Assembly: GCA_036936605.1 (NCBI GenBank)
Contig: JAUPFV010000005.1
Coordinates: 63,136,742 to 63,200,741 of the forward strand
Direction: 5' to 3'
DNA: 64,000 nucleotides
From: Limnanthes douglasii subsp. nivea
Taxonomy: Eukaryota > Streptophyta > Magnoliopsida > Brassicales > Limnanthaceae
Shown piece by piece: positions 22,664 through 35,382 of this stretch (within the stretch, counting starts at the first letter, position 1; every line of letters starts with the position of its first letter). The notes under the pieces were generated by a model. It worked only from the letters and a program-made list of their open reading frames with translations, did no database searches and had not been told where the DNA came from. The position numbers were made by a program, and so were the translations under genes.

Positions 22664-25530
22664 ATGACTATATCATTTCTGAACTGGAATGCAAGAGGTG
22701 TATGGAATCAAGGTAATTTAAAAAGAATCGGAAATATTGTTAAACATTATTCAATAGATCTCATAGTTTTGCAAGAACCTATGATATCTATTGAAAAACT
22801 GGTAAAGACAACCAAAAAACTTGGATTTGAAACATCTTTTGGCAATAAAAATAATAAAATATGGTTGTTATGGAGAAATCAATTCAATATTCTGATCTTT
22901 GAACACAATGACGAGTTTGTCCACGTTATGGTTGCATATTTTAATAATTCCATTCCCAAAAGGAATTTTCGCTACATCAATCTGTCTAATTCCCAAGATT
23001 AGCTCACCTAAAACTTGGGCACACTTTAGACCAATAAGCATGTGTTCAATCATTAATAGAATCCTTTCTAAATTAATCAACAACAGAATAAAAACATTAC
23101 TACCTAAAATGATATCTAAAGAACAAGGATCATTTAAGGCACATAGGAACATAGAGGATAACATATTAATAACACAAGAACTTGTGCATGACCTTAATAA
23201 AAAGTCAAAGGGTAGTAACATAATTATTAACCTAGACATGCAAAAGGTTTTTGACAAGTTAAATTTCAAATTTATATACCAAATAATGCAGGCTTTTGGA
23301 TTCAATCCCCAAGTTATAAGTCTAATCAAAATAGGAATATAATACATTTCTTACTCAGTTATAATAAATGGAATTGCTTATGGGTTCCTTAAATATTATA
23401 ATGGTATTAGACAGGGGGGTTCCCTATCACCCTCTTTTTTCATCATTGCAGAAGAATTTTTAATTAGATGAATAAGCAAAATTTCATCTCAACTTCATCC
23501 ACTAACATATAGAAGAAGAGGCTCCCTCAATATTAACTGCTTAGCCTTTGCAGATGATGTTGTAGTAATTCTAAATGGTTATATCAATAATTTTTAAAAA
23601 ATATGTTCATTCCTGGAAAACTATCAACAAATCTCTGGTCAGCAGATAAACAAATAGAAAACCACATTTATATCTTCAACAACATGCCTAGAAACCGTAT
23701 TTGTTCTCTGGAAAACCTTTTAGGCTTTAAACACAACTTCATTCCCTTCAAAGACTTAGGTATTCTCATATTTTCATCTAATAACAATTGCTACTATGAT
23801 GAACTCATCGAAAAAATTAGAATTAACATTAGTGACTGGAATTCAAAAGCTTTGTCCTTTGTTGGGAAATTGATTTTGATCAAATAAATTATTCTAGCAT
23901 TTTCACTTTATTATGTGCAAAGCATTCTCCTACCAATAAATATTATAACCATAATCAATAAACTTTTCAACCAATTCTTATAGAGGTATAGTGAAACCAA
24001 CAAAATTATCTTATGGACAGACTGGATTTAACTCTGCAAACCAGATAGTGAAAATGGATTAAATGTTAGAAACCTTAAAGATATACAAACAACCTTCTCA
24101 TATAAACTATGGTTGAAATTAAGAGAAAACAAAACATTGTGGGCAAACATAATGCACTCAACTTATTATTCAAATATTCACCCTCTACAATCATCTTTAA
24201 AACAAACAGACTCTAAAGTTTGGAAGAGAATGTTTAAGATTAAAGATCAGAGGCATATTTACTGACTTATTGGTGAAATGTAGACTTTTACTTAGATAAA
24301 TGGAATCACTTATACCTCTTAATATCATTATCACCTGATGATAATAATTCTTGGTATAACCAATCAAATGTTTCTGAATATTGGACTAATAATAGATGGG
24401 GACATTCCTAAATTTAGTTCACATGTCATATTCACAATATAAATTAACAAAATTCTATCAATCCCAATTCTGAAGACACTATCATCTGGAAGCTATCTTC
24501 AGATGGTAAGTTTAACTTAAAGAACACATGGAATGAAATTAGACCTAAAGAAATTATCTCCAAAATCAAATATAAAATTTGGAATAATATTTCTCTAAAG
24601 AAATGTTCAATCACTCTTTGGACAATTCTAAATAATCTAATCTCAATTGACTCAACACTTCAACACAAAGGTTTTCAACTAGCATCCAAGTGTCAAATTT
24701 GTTTAGAAAGTGAAACCTTAAACCACCTCTTTGTATCCTGTAACATTTCTTGGAAAGTGAAGCAGCACTTTCCTGGATTTTTTGGCATCATCATAGGGAA
24801 ACATATGACTATAAATCATATAATCAATAAATGGTTTCTATCTACAGCTAAAAACAATCACGTGAGAACCATTTTTCCTTCAATAATAGTCTTGTCTATT
24901 TAGTTAGCTAGGAACAAAACCAAACATAGTAATACCCCATTCTCTGCTAAAAATATCGTTGATCATATCACACATGTAGTTACATCATTAGACATTTCTC
25001 AACTTATTAAGAGAAACACTAGAGTGGTTTGTGCTAAAGAAATGCAATGCTTTAACCACATGAATAATACAAAAAACTGTGTTTATATCAAATGGCACCC
25101 AGCTACACTAAATCGAGTGAAACTTAACTATGATGGCTTATCACTTCCTAATGGTGAGTCTAACGGCTTTATAATAAGAAATGAATCAAGTGAATTATTT
25201 ATTGCAAAATGCTCATTATTAGGTAAATGTTCTCCTACTATTGCTGAGACTTTGTCACTGTTAAAAGGTTTAATATATTGCAAGTCTAATGACTTAAAAG
25301 TAGTTAATGTGGAAATAGACTCTCTCATTCTATTTAACATGCTAGCATTTAGTAAAACAACATGATTTAACATGCTAGCATTTAGTAAAACAACATGGTT
25401 CTTGGAACATATAATGAACGGTTGTAGAAGCTTAATTCATCCAAAAATGGTGGTAAGACATATATTCAGATAATAGAACTCTGCAGCTGGTTGGATTGCT
25501 AGAAATAGCGGATTGCGCTTTTATGGGTTT
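22664..25530 (+). pseudogene. LINE-B ORF2 remnant: endonuclease, RT, RNase H
   Basis: The endonuclease start is MTISFLNWNARGVWNQGN, followed by IDLIVLQEPM (catalytic QEP motif). After about 95 codons it jumps into RT: SICLIPKISSPKTWAHFRPI at 22973, EQGSFKAHRNIEDNILITQE and RQGGSLSPSFFIIAEEF. The catalytic AFADDVVV at about 23544 is intact. A zinc-finger block (CQICLESETLNHLFVSC) follows at about 24693. The RNase H domain (KLNYDGLSLPNGESNGFIIR, then EIDSLILFNML) is in the 25024-25365 frame and ends near 25530 with NSAAGWIARN. Multiple stops, the missing endonuclease C-terminus and RT N-terminus, and a 33-bp tandem duplication at 25336-25400 show a dead element. Confidence 0.8.
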
Positions 25531-25960
25531 TCAATCCCCAGCCCCCTTAAACACCATTATTTTATTAAAAATCATTAATATGGGTTATACCACATCACCT
25601 ACATGAGTTATAACACTAACCTCATGCAAGTTTATACCTGACTAACAAACTTTTTAAATTTTGCAAGTTAAAAAAAACATCACATTGTAAAGCACAATGA
25701 AAATAGAAGCGGATAGCAACATCAAGATTAAACAAGTGAAGGTCCAAATAATAGGATATAGAACTAACGAAGCAATTGAAGAAGGAATGACGGAATAAAA
25801 GGAAAAAAAAACAAGAATCAAACAAGCAAGAGAGAAGCCCAAAAAATTCATTGTAAAACTAAACAAAATTTTAATTCAAACCTCTTGTATTGACATCTTT
25901 TGTAAACTCTCCTTATAAATAAAAATTTTGACTTCTGGTCAAAAAAAATTGAAAAAAAAT

Positions 25961-26417
25961 ATCTCCTCAAAATCTTTTTAGTTATATCATGAACAACTTA
26001 TCACTTTATAATTTATATATAAATTAAAAGGATAACAAATACGTAATTGATATTCTTATCGAATAAATACATGATATTTTTACATGAAACAAACAGTAAA
26101 AACATTGAATCCAGTGGCTGTTAATTGAATTAGGATGTTTTGGGAGAATGATTGATGTTTAAATAACTAAATAAATATTGATAAGTTTTCCAAAAGGTTT
26201 TACTTTTGAAGTTTAAGTTTCATACCAACCTACATCCATATTTGTTTCTTAGGAAGCAATTCTGAAGAATTGCTTTTATGTAGATGTGAAAATAGATAAG
26301 TAATGTTCTTTACAATCCAGTAACAAACATTTCTGGCATTACAATTATTTATGATTGTCAATTAAATAAATGTGAGCCAAAATGTGAGATGTATAAATAA
26401 ATCAACTACTTACATTA
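25961..26417. other. Short intergenic stretch and PGLP1 3' untranslated region
   Basis: AT-rich. The PGLP1 transcript ends somewhere here on the minus strand. No other feature was recognised. Confidence 0.5.
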
Positions 26418-29400
26418 TCATACTTTTGCAGCTCCCAGGGATAGAAAATCTGAAATCTTGCTGGTATAAAAATCCGGTTGTATGGCGTTGTCTGGACTTT
26501 GAAGCATCGCCAATGAAGTAACGCCTAGTTAACAAGAGAAAAAGGTCGATTAGATTAGAAAGTGAGCTATTATACAACGGAAAATAATATTCAAAATTAC
26601 CTGAGAGAACAAGTAGAGTTTTGCAACCCCCGTTTTGTCCAAATAAAATATCAGTATCGAGTCGGTCCCCAACCATGCATATCTGCGATTTTTGAATTCC
26701 GAATCTGCAAAGATTGAGAGAATGATGTTCTCATCAACATTAGAGACAGCCAAAAGGCCAAGTAGAGGAGACAACAGCAAAAAGTCAAGTTTCGGACTCA
26801 GCACCATTGTTAACTCTCGGCTAACAAGTTTTTATAAAGCTCTACCTTTAGCAAATTCTGTGTGGGTTACCAATTCTATCTTATGTGAAATTGTTGAACA
26901 AAATGGATAAGAGTTTTTCTGATAGAGTTTCAGAATAATATCTTCTTAAACACAAGTAAAGAGTCAGTAACTACAATGTAAATGGCAAGAGACAGCCTCA
27001 ATTACGCTCAAATGTAAACCATAAACATCAGGTATGTGCTAGTTAGTCAACTGAAATAGAACTCATGCTACTGAACAAATTGGAGAAAGAGAAAGAATTC
27101 GAATTTGAAACCCTTACTCGTTTGCTACGTAGTCCATCATGAAGGTCGAGGGTTTTCCTACTACCAGTGGTTCACGTTGGGTGGACCCAACTAGAGCACC
27201 CACCATAGAGCCACCACCTGAAAATTTATATGAATGTATTGTAAGCCCCATTACCAAACGTTAATACTAAGTAACTTCAGATAATATTATTAATATGAAA
27301 CGACAATGAAGAGATTGCTTGAGATTATAACGCCGAATAACCTCAAAATTGATGAGAGTTGTACCATTACTAGGGCATGCTTTTGGACATGGCATTCAAT
27401 TAAAGAGATTGAGCGTGGATATTTTTAATTATACTTTTAATTTCAACAATAATATTTTGTTGCATTCTTGCAGCACCTTATGAATTTTTAATCCTTGATT
27501 AAATAGGTCTCTATTCCTAGGCATACATAACTGATATAGAACTGCAAAGACGAGAAATGCAAATACATGAAACTACAATGCAATCATACCCCAACTAATA
27601 TAGAAAGAGTAACTGATAAATTATAACAGATGAACGAAATCTGACATTGGCCTCATCTCTAGAAAAAACATCATTCACATCTATTACTTAATTTCTGTAT
27701 TTGCATAGTTCAGATGAAACATAACAACAAGGATAGTTATCTTCTGAAAATAAAAATATGATTGACAGATGAAAGAGAAGAACTAACCAGCCCACTCCTG
27801 AGCATCTGTGAGGTGAGTGACAGCATCACGATTCGTGGCAATGAAAAGGCACCCCGGGTTCTCACGTATACAAAGTGTGCCATACCTTCCATGAATTATA
27901 TAACAAGCATCACACTGATGATAAAACTATAAGGGTATTTATGTATAGTACATCTAGAATAGGAATAATTTAGCAGCCGGGTATTTAGCATGGAACAATC
28001 CAAACATATGGTCCAGGACTTCAGGGAGAACCCACTGTTCAAATATTTTCCAACAGAAAGCATGTGCATGAATGTGACATTTTTTCATTTCTTGTTTTGT
28101 TCAGTTTAAAATAGATAGAAATGATTAGAGGACTTACTGGACCTTGTAGTAGTTAAAGTAACGATCGAATCCAACCACAACAGCCCCAACCTAATATGTA
28201 GTGTAGAAACTTACTTTATTCAAAAGCTAATTTTAGAAAGCCACAGAGAACTTAAACTGTGTGCATTTCCAGAAAACCAGAAAGGAAAGAAATATTACAT
28301 CCTTATCATTCTCCATTAGAAACCCAGGTTTAAGCTCAATTTGCTTCCCCCCATCCCCCTGTACATAAATATATCAAATGTACAAGCATGATGAGTGCAT
28401 GACCTTCAATAATATAATAAGAGATTTACATCTATATTAATAAGAAATTTATGCCGCTTAGTTTCCTAGTCATCTTGAGTACCAATGGAAAGTGGAAAAA
28501 TATGTATATCCACCTGAAATCACTTATTGATTTTAGATGGAGCCTTAAGATGATTACTTATCTTTGCAAATAGATATTTTTACAGTGACTTGCAATGAGG
28601 ACGCGAATGATCTAACATAAGCACACCGTGTCTAACCACTTATCTATCGGAACTGAACAATAGCTTATATTTACAGGTGCAGGGTATACTAAAAGCATGT
28701 AGCTCATGCAAAATGTAGTTCATACATACTGGGCCACCAAGGTGTTGATAACCGGCTAGCTCAAGCTCCTTCAAGATTCCCTCCTCGCCAATTACGTAAA
28801 CCTGAAACACTTATAGTCAACAGTCTGAAACTTCTGCACTCAGTCATTATACAAGATCAGTGGATATATAAAAATGCAACAGTCCTTGGACTTCTTGAAG
28901 GTAGAAATAAACACATGCAAAAGATAAACATTGTCAACATAACACATACTTTTAAAAGGCACGAATTAAACAGTAGTTAAGTTCTTGAGATCACAAATGG
29001 GGATATTTAAATTACACATCAGAACAAATTCATATTATTCGGCAAACCAATAGATACATTAAACTGCAGCTAGCGTAAGTACCGGAACAAACCTTTTTAT
29101 CCTTTGGAAAATTAATGGACTTCAAGTATGCGGCAGCAGCGAAAGATGAAGCGAATATCTCCTCCTGAAACAGTTCTAGTCGAGATGATTTAGGAAGGAA
29201 ACACTAAACAACAATAATCAGAGACTGGTAATATAAACAAACCTCGGTGACAGTCAGACCAAGTGTCTCAAACTTTTTACCATATTGTTTCCTGGACTTT
29301 GTAGAGTTGTTGGTGACAAAAATTAATCTTTTCCCCTGAAGAATGATTTGAACATTCAATAGCAAAAATAATTTGAGCATTTCAAATAACAGAAACCCAA

Positions 29401-29879
29401 CATGGAAACCAGTTTGAAATGCAGGTCTAAGATTCTTTGAAGTACACTATGTAATTGAACTGGACCTTTGACCGAAGCATATCGAGAGTTCCTGGAACTC
29501 CATCTATAAGTTTATCTCCTTTCCATATCACTCCTGTAAGTCCATCGTTGATAAAGAGAACAAAATAAGAAAATAAAATTGTAAGGAAAAAAAGATGAAT
29601 CGAATCCGATTAATCACCATCGCAATCGAAAATGAAAGTCTCGACGGAATCAATAAGCTCATCGGCGTTCTCCAAAGGCTGCGCTGTCGCATGCGTCGTG
29701 AAACTTGTTGTGGTCATTTTAGCAGCACGGTTGAAATGGCATCTGAGGAATAGAGAGCTCGGAAACGAAGTAGAGTTGGAGTTGGAGCTGGAGAGGTTTT
29801 TTAGAGTTATAAGATTTAATGTTCTACGATATGATGTAGCGATGAAAACTGGAGACGCGATTGCTGCTCTGCTTAGCAT
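26418..29879 (-). CDS. PGLP1: Phosphoglycolate phosphatase, chloroplastic (PGLP1-like)
   Basis: A HAD-superfamily phosphatase that hydrolyses 2-phosphoglycolate to glycolate in the chloroplast stroma, the first step of photorespiration. Eleven exons read on the minus strand: 29879-29618, 29533-29466, 29335-29243, 29164-29093, 28801-28730, 28358-28299, 28190-28138, 27885-27788, 27217-27118, 26704-26601, 26524-26418. All introns are GT-AG, and the total is 1089 nt (362 codons plus TGA), the length of the Arabidopsis enzyme. A Ser/Thr-rich transit peptide spans about residues 1-55; the internal MTTTS could mark a shorter start. HAD motif I is FDCDG (84-88, nucleophile Asp85), motif II is TNNST (118-122), and the C-terminal acidic motif is GDRLDTD (305-311). 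The close match to PGLP1 through the whole chain makes this call firm. The reading frame is intact. Confidence 0.96.
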
Positions 29880-30850
29880 CTCTGCTTAATTTTGCTTGGA
29901 TTTTGAGATAACGGTTTTCCATTTTTCTATGATGTTCGGATTACTTAGACCGTTTATGAGTGGACGAACTTTATTTCCTCATCCATTGTTGGAACAAAAT
30001 ACTTTCAAACCAGTGGCTATCGTAAGTGTGAAAATTTCAAAACGAAGTATACTTAGGGCCATCATAGATGAGACTGGTCATAAAATTAAGACGTGACATT
30101 ACATTCAAAGAAAACAAAACAAAATTTATATAGACATTGGAAGATCGAAATAAGGGAAATCGCACTTATAATACTCACTCAACTATTCAATTGTCATCTA
30201 GTAGCCAAAAGTTTGATCAATTGTCACTTAATATCAAACTCAACTATCTAATTGTCACTTAATATCTAATATTATTTTAATACCCTAACTACCTTTAACC
30301 CACTATATAAGCATAATTTTTTGTTTTCTTTCTATTTTCTAGCTTTTGAAGATTTGAATTTGTTAGCTGCTCTAACCACCTAACGCTACGAACCACCATG
30401 AAGCACGACTGAAAGCACAATTCCGGTGATCGGAGCGTTCAAAGGTCTGTTTATTTATGTAGGTTGTGGTGTAAAACCTATCTAACGACTGTTTTCTACG
30501 TATAGGAACTGATCGTGCTTGTTGGAATTTGTTAGTTTTTTAGTAATCGTGTTGCTGCTTTCAGGTAATCGTAATTAACTACCGATTTCGAAGTTATTTG
30601 TTAATTTTCTGAGTTAGAATAGGTTTTATTCTACTGTTTTTAGACGTCATAGCCTGATTTTTGAGCTTTTCTATGTTTTTTTTTTGTTTTTGTTCGAGTG
30701 ATTTGTGCTTATTTTGTTAATATTTGTCGATATATACTCATGGCCTTGTTTATGATGTTATATACTAATTTGTAGTGTATTAGATTTTGATTTCGTACGT
30801 GAAACATTTGTAGACTATGAGTTTTAGTTGTCCAGGCGTTCGACACAAGA
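29880..30850. other. PGLP1 upstream region and left flank of the Mutator-like element
   Basis: The first 200 bp should hold the PGLP1 promoter (minus strand); no convincing TATA box was found. A set of ~30-bp repeats containing CAATTGTCACTTAATATC/CAATTGTCATCTAGTAGC lies at 30180-30275. A plus-strand TATATAAG at about 30305 could serve the Mutator-like gene. Confidence 0.4.
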
Positions 30851-31480
30851 TGTGAATTGTGTGATGTATCCAATAAGGAAGATGTTAATTGTGTTACCAA
30901 TTCGCATGGTTTCATGCGAATTGCATGACACAATTTCAAAAGTTTTTTAAACAACTATCAGTATATGCTGCGAATTGTATGGAACTCCAACGTAATGCAT
31001 GTTCAAACATATATCAGGACTCTTAGTTGCTTACAAAACTCAGGATGGGTTGCGAACCGTATGGAACTTTAAAGTATTGTATTTTCAAACAAATATCAAG
31101 ACTTTTTAGTTACTTTATGAGTCATATGATATGCTGCGAATCGTGTGGAACTTTTAAGTATTTCATTTCCAAACAAATATCATGACTTTTTTAGTTGTTT
31201 TACGAATCGCATGAGATGCTGCGAATTTTGTGATATATCATACCTTATAATATTTCAGAAAAATATCAGGGAATTAATAGTTAAGAGAAAATTCCAGGTG
31301 CAATTGTGAATTGTTTACACTTTTTGTTAGTGTGAGTGTACTAGTTTATTTACAAACAACTCTCAGGACAGGATGTGAAGTGGTCAATTATAGACTAAAA
31401 TTATACACAGTTCGCAGCTTATAGTTATACACAAATCGCATGATAGGATGCGAGTTGCTTGGCGCAGTAATAAATAACTT
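30850..31480 (+). repeat. Tandem ~83-bp 'TGCGAATTGT' repeat array, left of the MULE gene
   Basis: Units begin TGCGAA(T/C)(T/C)G at 30969, 31051, 31135 and 31220 (82-85 bp apart) and share AACAAATATCA.GACTTTTTAGTTGC and GCATGATATGC. Less regular copies extend to both sides. The same units in the same orientation recur at 34190-34870. No coding potential. Confidence 0.75.
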
Positions 31481-31533
31481 GCACTTTATTTTTGAGATTA
31501 ATAAATAATAGTTTGTTCGGTGCATGATAAGGT

Positions 31534-34050
31534 ATGTCTAAATCACGAGTTTGTATTTTTAAACATGGTCACCAAACTGCAATTGTGCCTTTCATGGAGT
31601 TTGAAAGCTTTCAAAGTATCCAAGCTTATGTGGAGAACACATGGGAGGAGCTTGTCACATGTAACTACCTAATTACCTACTCCTGCGGGGATCACAATAA
31701 TTGTTTCTTTAATAACCAGAAGGATTTTGTTGGGTTGGTGTTATATCTTGATTTTGAACGTTTAAAACGGGTTAGTTTTCTCATAGAACAACGCGTCTTC
31801 GATAAGGGTTCTGGTGATAAGTGTTCTGGTGAAAAAAGTTCTGGTGATAAGAGCTCTGGTGGTAAGGATTGTGGTATAAAACGTAAAGAGCGTAATATGA
31901 GTTTGGGAGAACCATATCTTAATCAACTAGTTAGCAGGGAGAGTAGTAACGGTTTTGTTAATTCTGATCAGAGAAAAAAACAACTTGTTACTGTTGGTTA
32001 GGCTGATGCTATTACAGGAGTGAGTCAAGCTTTTGAAGAAGGTCATGTAGGTCTCAGGTTATCTCTGTGCAAGTTTTCTTTAAAGTATGGTTTTGCTTTC
32101 AAATACCTGCACAACACAGCAACCAAGATCACTTCTTATTGTGAAAATAAGTTCACAAGAGGATGCAAATGGAGGCTTTATGCATCTATTGATTCCAGCA
32201 CCGGCTTGATGACAATCAAGAAGCATGTTCTGCACCATACTTGCAGTCTTATTTTCTCCCAAAAGCATAAGCGGCATAGGAAATTGACATCATATTTGAT
32301 TGTGGAGGAAATTCAGGATTCTCTCCGGACCTGCCATTCGTTGACAGCCAAAACCATACAATCGATTGTCAAACAAAATTACGGTTTTGACATCTCTTAC
32401 CATTTTTCATGGAATGCTTTAGAGAAGGCAAAGAGGAGAGTTTTCGGAGATAGTTCAAGTTCTTTTAGTTTACTAAGCGGGTACTTCAAGCGATTGAAGA
32501 GCCGCGATATTACTTCAGACTGTAAGTTGAAGTTATCAACTGGAAACCGCTTCAAGCGTTATTTTGTAGAATTCGGTTCGTCCCTTCAGGGTATTCATGC
32601 TGTCCAATGTTGTTTGTCGATGGAACTCACTTATATGGCAAGTATAAGGGTACCTTTCTTATTGTTGTAGCAAAGGACGGAAACAATGGTTAGTTTCATT
32701 TAACTATTTTAATCCGAATGATTATGATGTTTTGTTTGAAATTTTGTCCAACAATTCGCATCCTATAGTAGCACACAACTCTCATAGAATCCTGATATTT
32801 GAGAACGAATCGCATCTGAGGCTGCGAATTAAGCAGTAATTTTATTTGATGACACTTTGCAAGAGAGGATGCGAATTAGTCGGTGTAACCATAAAACTGT
32901 GAACAATTCGCAACATATGATTGTACACAATTCGCAGCGTATATTTGAGAACAACTCTCAGGACAACATGCGAGTTGTTTACATTTTTCACACGCTTGAG
33001 TGCTATTGTATTGTTCATTTGAGCTGCCTTTTTCCAAGACTATTCCTTGTTGCTCTTGGTATAGTTAGCATTGAAGATTGGGGCAATTGGATGTGGTTTT
33101 TGGGGTGTTTGAAACCACATTTGTTGGAGCGCCAAATCACATTTATTTCAGACCGTCATTCTGGTATCGTTAATGATGTTTCTATCTTGTATCCAAACTG
33201 TCCATCTCATGCAGAATTTGAAAGCAAAACTGGAACATACTAACAGAGACTATAAAAAAGGATGTTGAGTTTCTTTCATCGTCTTGCTTATGCTCCGAGT
33301 CGAGAGCTTTTTAAACATATACTAACAGTTTTTCTATGTGAAAGTGGTGACAGAATGAGTGATTTTTTTGCTAATTTACCCCCGGAAAAGTATGCGCAGG
33401 CTTATGTTAAAGGGAAACGATACGGATCTATGGCTTCTACTACGACAGAATCCTTTAACAATCAGATCAAAAAATATTGCGGCCTACCCATTGTTGAGTT
33501 TATTGACTGGATTAGAGTCTTTCTTATGACTCAAGTTTCATAAAGATACGAAGAAAGGCTAATCTGGAGTACTAATTTGGTCCCCGAGTATGAGAAGAAG
33601 TTAAATCAGAATGCTGACATGTGCCGAACTTGGGTAGTAAGTAAGTCGTCTTCTGTAATGTTTGAAGTCTTTTCAAATCTTGTGGATGTTGTTAATCTGT
33701 TGGATATCAAATATTTTGTGGATCATGGCAACAAGAGTGTTTTCCATGTCCTCACGCTTTAGTGGCAATACAGTATATTGACCAAGATCCCTTTACTGTA
33801 CTTCTTTACGGTTAAGAATTACAGGGAAAGTTACTCTTTCAGCATACCAGCTATAACGGATTTCGGGGAAGGGTCCAGCGCTAACGATCCTTCGTTTGTT
33901 GAAATTCTACCTCTGAACGTTAAAAGACGCTCCGGAAGGCCTAAGAAAAAGTGAATCTCATCTAGAGGAGAAATCTCAACCAAACAGTTGAGGTGTGGCC
34001 GTTGTTCGAAATTAGGCCATAACAGGAGGACTTGTGATGTTCCAATTTAA
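31534..34050 (+). pseudogene. Mutator-like (MuDR) transposase, decayed
   Basis: Starts MSKSRVCIFKHGHQ at 31534. A short SGDKS-type repeat lies at 31810-31865. A MuDR N-terminal DNA-binding domain follows (32080-32330: CKFSLKYGFAFKYLH, TRGCKWRLYAS). The MULE transposase core starts with FVDGTHLYGKYKG at 32613 after a frameshift, then LVALGIVSIEDWGNWMWF at 33050, SDRHSGI at 33150, and TTESFNNQIK at 33440. An RRSGRPKKK AT-hook-like stretch at 33929 and a CGRCSKLGHNRRTC zinc knuckle (33994-34035) precede the TAA at 34050. A likely intron (about 32691-33031) contains the same tandem repeats that flank the gene. Stops at 31999, 33241, 33541 and 33760, plus frameshifts, make it a pseudogene. No matching terminal inverted repeats were found. 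Confidence 0.82.
32740..32990 (+). repeat. TGCGAATTGT-type repeats inside the MULE intron
   Basis: Six or more copies of the AATTCGCA/TGCGAATT word with CAACTCTCAGGAC-like spacers, in the segment between the KDGNN and LVALGIVS coding blocks. It belongs to the same repeat family as the flanking arrays. Confidence 0.6.
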
Positions 34051-34189
34051 GCACAATCCGTGTTGTGGACAATTCTCGTTGTCCACAGTTATTTGTAATA
34101 TTGTTATTATTCTGTAAAACAAACTAAACATTTTTACATTTTGTGTTTGTAATGTTTTTATTACAGTAAAGAAATGCTAAGTGTTTTGA

Positions 34190-34870
34190 GTTGCATGCAA
34201 TTCGCATTCATTATTGCGAATTGTTTATCTCGATATCATGTTGCAAACATCTCTCAGGTTTGCATGCGAGTTGTGTGAAATTTCACCATGATGCGGATTT
34301 GTTTGTAAAATCATATCGAACAACTATCAGTATATGCTCTGAATTGTATTGAAATCCAACGTTCAAACAAATATCAGGACTCTTAGTTTCTTACGAATCG
34401 CATGATATGCTGCGAATTGAATTCAACTCTAAAAGTATTGCATTTTCAAACAAAATATCACAAAGTGCATGATATGCTGTGAATTGTGTTTTTAAACAAA
34501 TATCAGGACTTTTAAATTGCTTACAAACCGCATGATATGCTGGGAATTATGTCTCAAACAAATATCAAGACTTCTAATTGCTTTTATATCGCATGATATG
34601 TTGCGAATTATAAACAACCATAAGTCCTGATATTTGCTTACATATCGCATTATATGTTGCGAATTGTGGTTTCATGAAAATAGCAGGAATTTTAGTTGGT
34701 TACAAAGCGCATGATATGATGTGAATTGAATGGAACTAAAAAGTATTACAATACTCAGGTCCGCTTGCGGATTGTGTGTAAATCAGTAATATTGATAAAC
34801 ATCTCAGGTTAAGATGGGAATTGTTTTCAAGTGGTAATAGGATGCGAATTGTATATATGATTCAAAGTTT
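34190..34870 (+). repeat. Tandem ~83-bp 'TGCGAATTGT' repeat array, right of the MULE gene
   Basis: Direct-orientation copies of the left array. For example, CAACTATCAGTATATGCT(C/G) occurs at both 34322 and 30953, followed by AAATATCAGGACTCTTAGTT and CGCATGATATGCTG(C/T)GAATTG. Several units up to 34690 are regularly spaced; the rest are degenerate. A further degenerate patch lies at 35640-35870. Confidence 0.72.
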
Positions 34871-34997
34871 ATAAAAAAAATGGATTCCAAAAATAGGATT
34901 ACATGCTTCATGCACTAACAAATTTTCAAAAAAATCACTACAACCTATTAGTGTTTGTTAGTTGCATTCCAAAAAAATAAAAATAAAACAAACTCTA

Positions 34998-35382
34998 TCA
35001 GTCATCACTAGAGGATTCTTCACCATCTTTCTCCTCTTCGTGCTGATCATCAGTCTTTTCATTTTCGCCTTCCTCTTCGTTATCTACGTCCATCATGCAT
35101 AAAAATTTGGTCCTTGATTGACCGACGTCGTCATCCCTCTTCCTTTTGTTGTTTGGAACCTCTGTTGTCTGAGGTGGAAGCTCTGCTGGATGAGGTTCAG
35201 CAGCAACCAGTGGAACCACTTCCACTGGTTGATAGTCAACTGAAAAGTATTGGGCTGTTTGGTGGTGTTGACGGAGTGATTAAGTCATCACTCCAGTTGG
35301 TGGTTATGGATGACCAGGAGTCACCCAGGGAACTTAGTGAACCAGAGTATGTGGTGGTGGTTGTGGTGGTGGAAAATTACAT
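34998..35382 (-). pseudogene. Small acidic-tail protein gene remnant within the MULE region
   Basis: On the minus strand a TATAAATAA box at 35466-35474 is followed by an ATG at 35382 that is immediately stopped (ATG TAA), then an open frame with a threonine run and DSWSSITTNWSDDLITPSTP. After a +1 shift near 35240 it continues VDYQPVEVVPLV ... NNKRKRDDD (nuclear-signal-like) and ends in an acidic DGEESSSDD tail at 34998. I do not recognise the protein. It lies downstream of, and convergent with, the transposase remnant, between repeat arrays, so it may be an accessory MULE gene. Confidence 0.35.

Larger units (their letters stand above)
21060..25960 (+). mobile_element. LINE-B, L1-type retrotransposon with internal deletion
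   Basis: A plus-strand LINE with an ORF1 remnant (21097 on), ORF2 starting at 22664 and an A-rich end near 25942-25965 (TGGTCAAAAAAAATTG). Endonuclease, RT, zinc-finger and RNase H parts are recognisable, but the endonuclease jumps into RT near 22945. No clear target duplication was found, so the borders are approximate. Confidence 0.78.
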
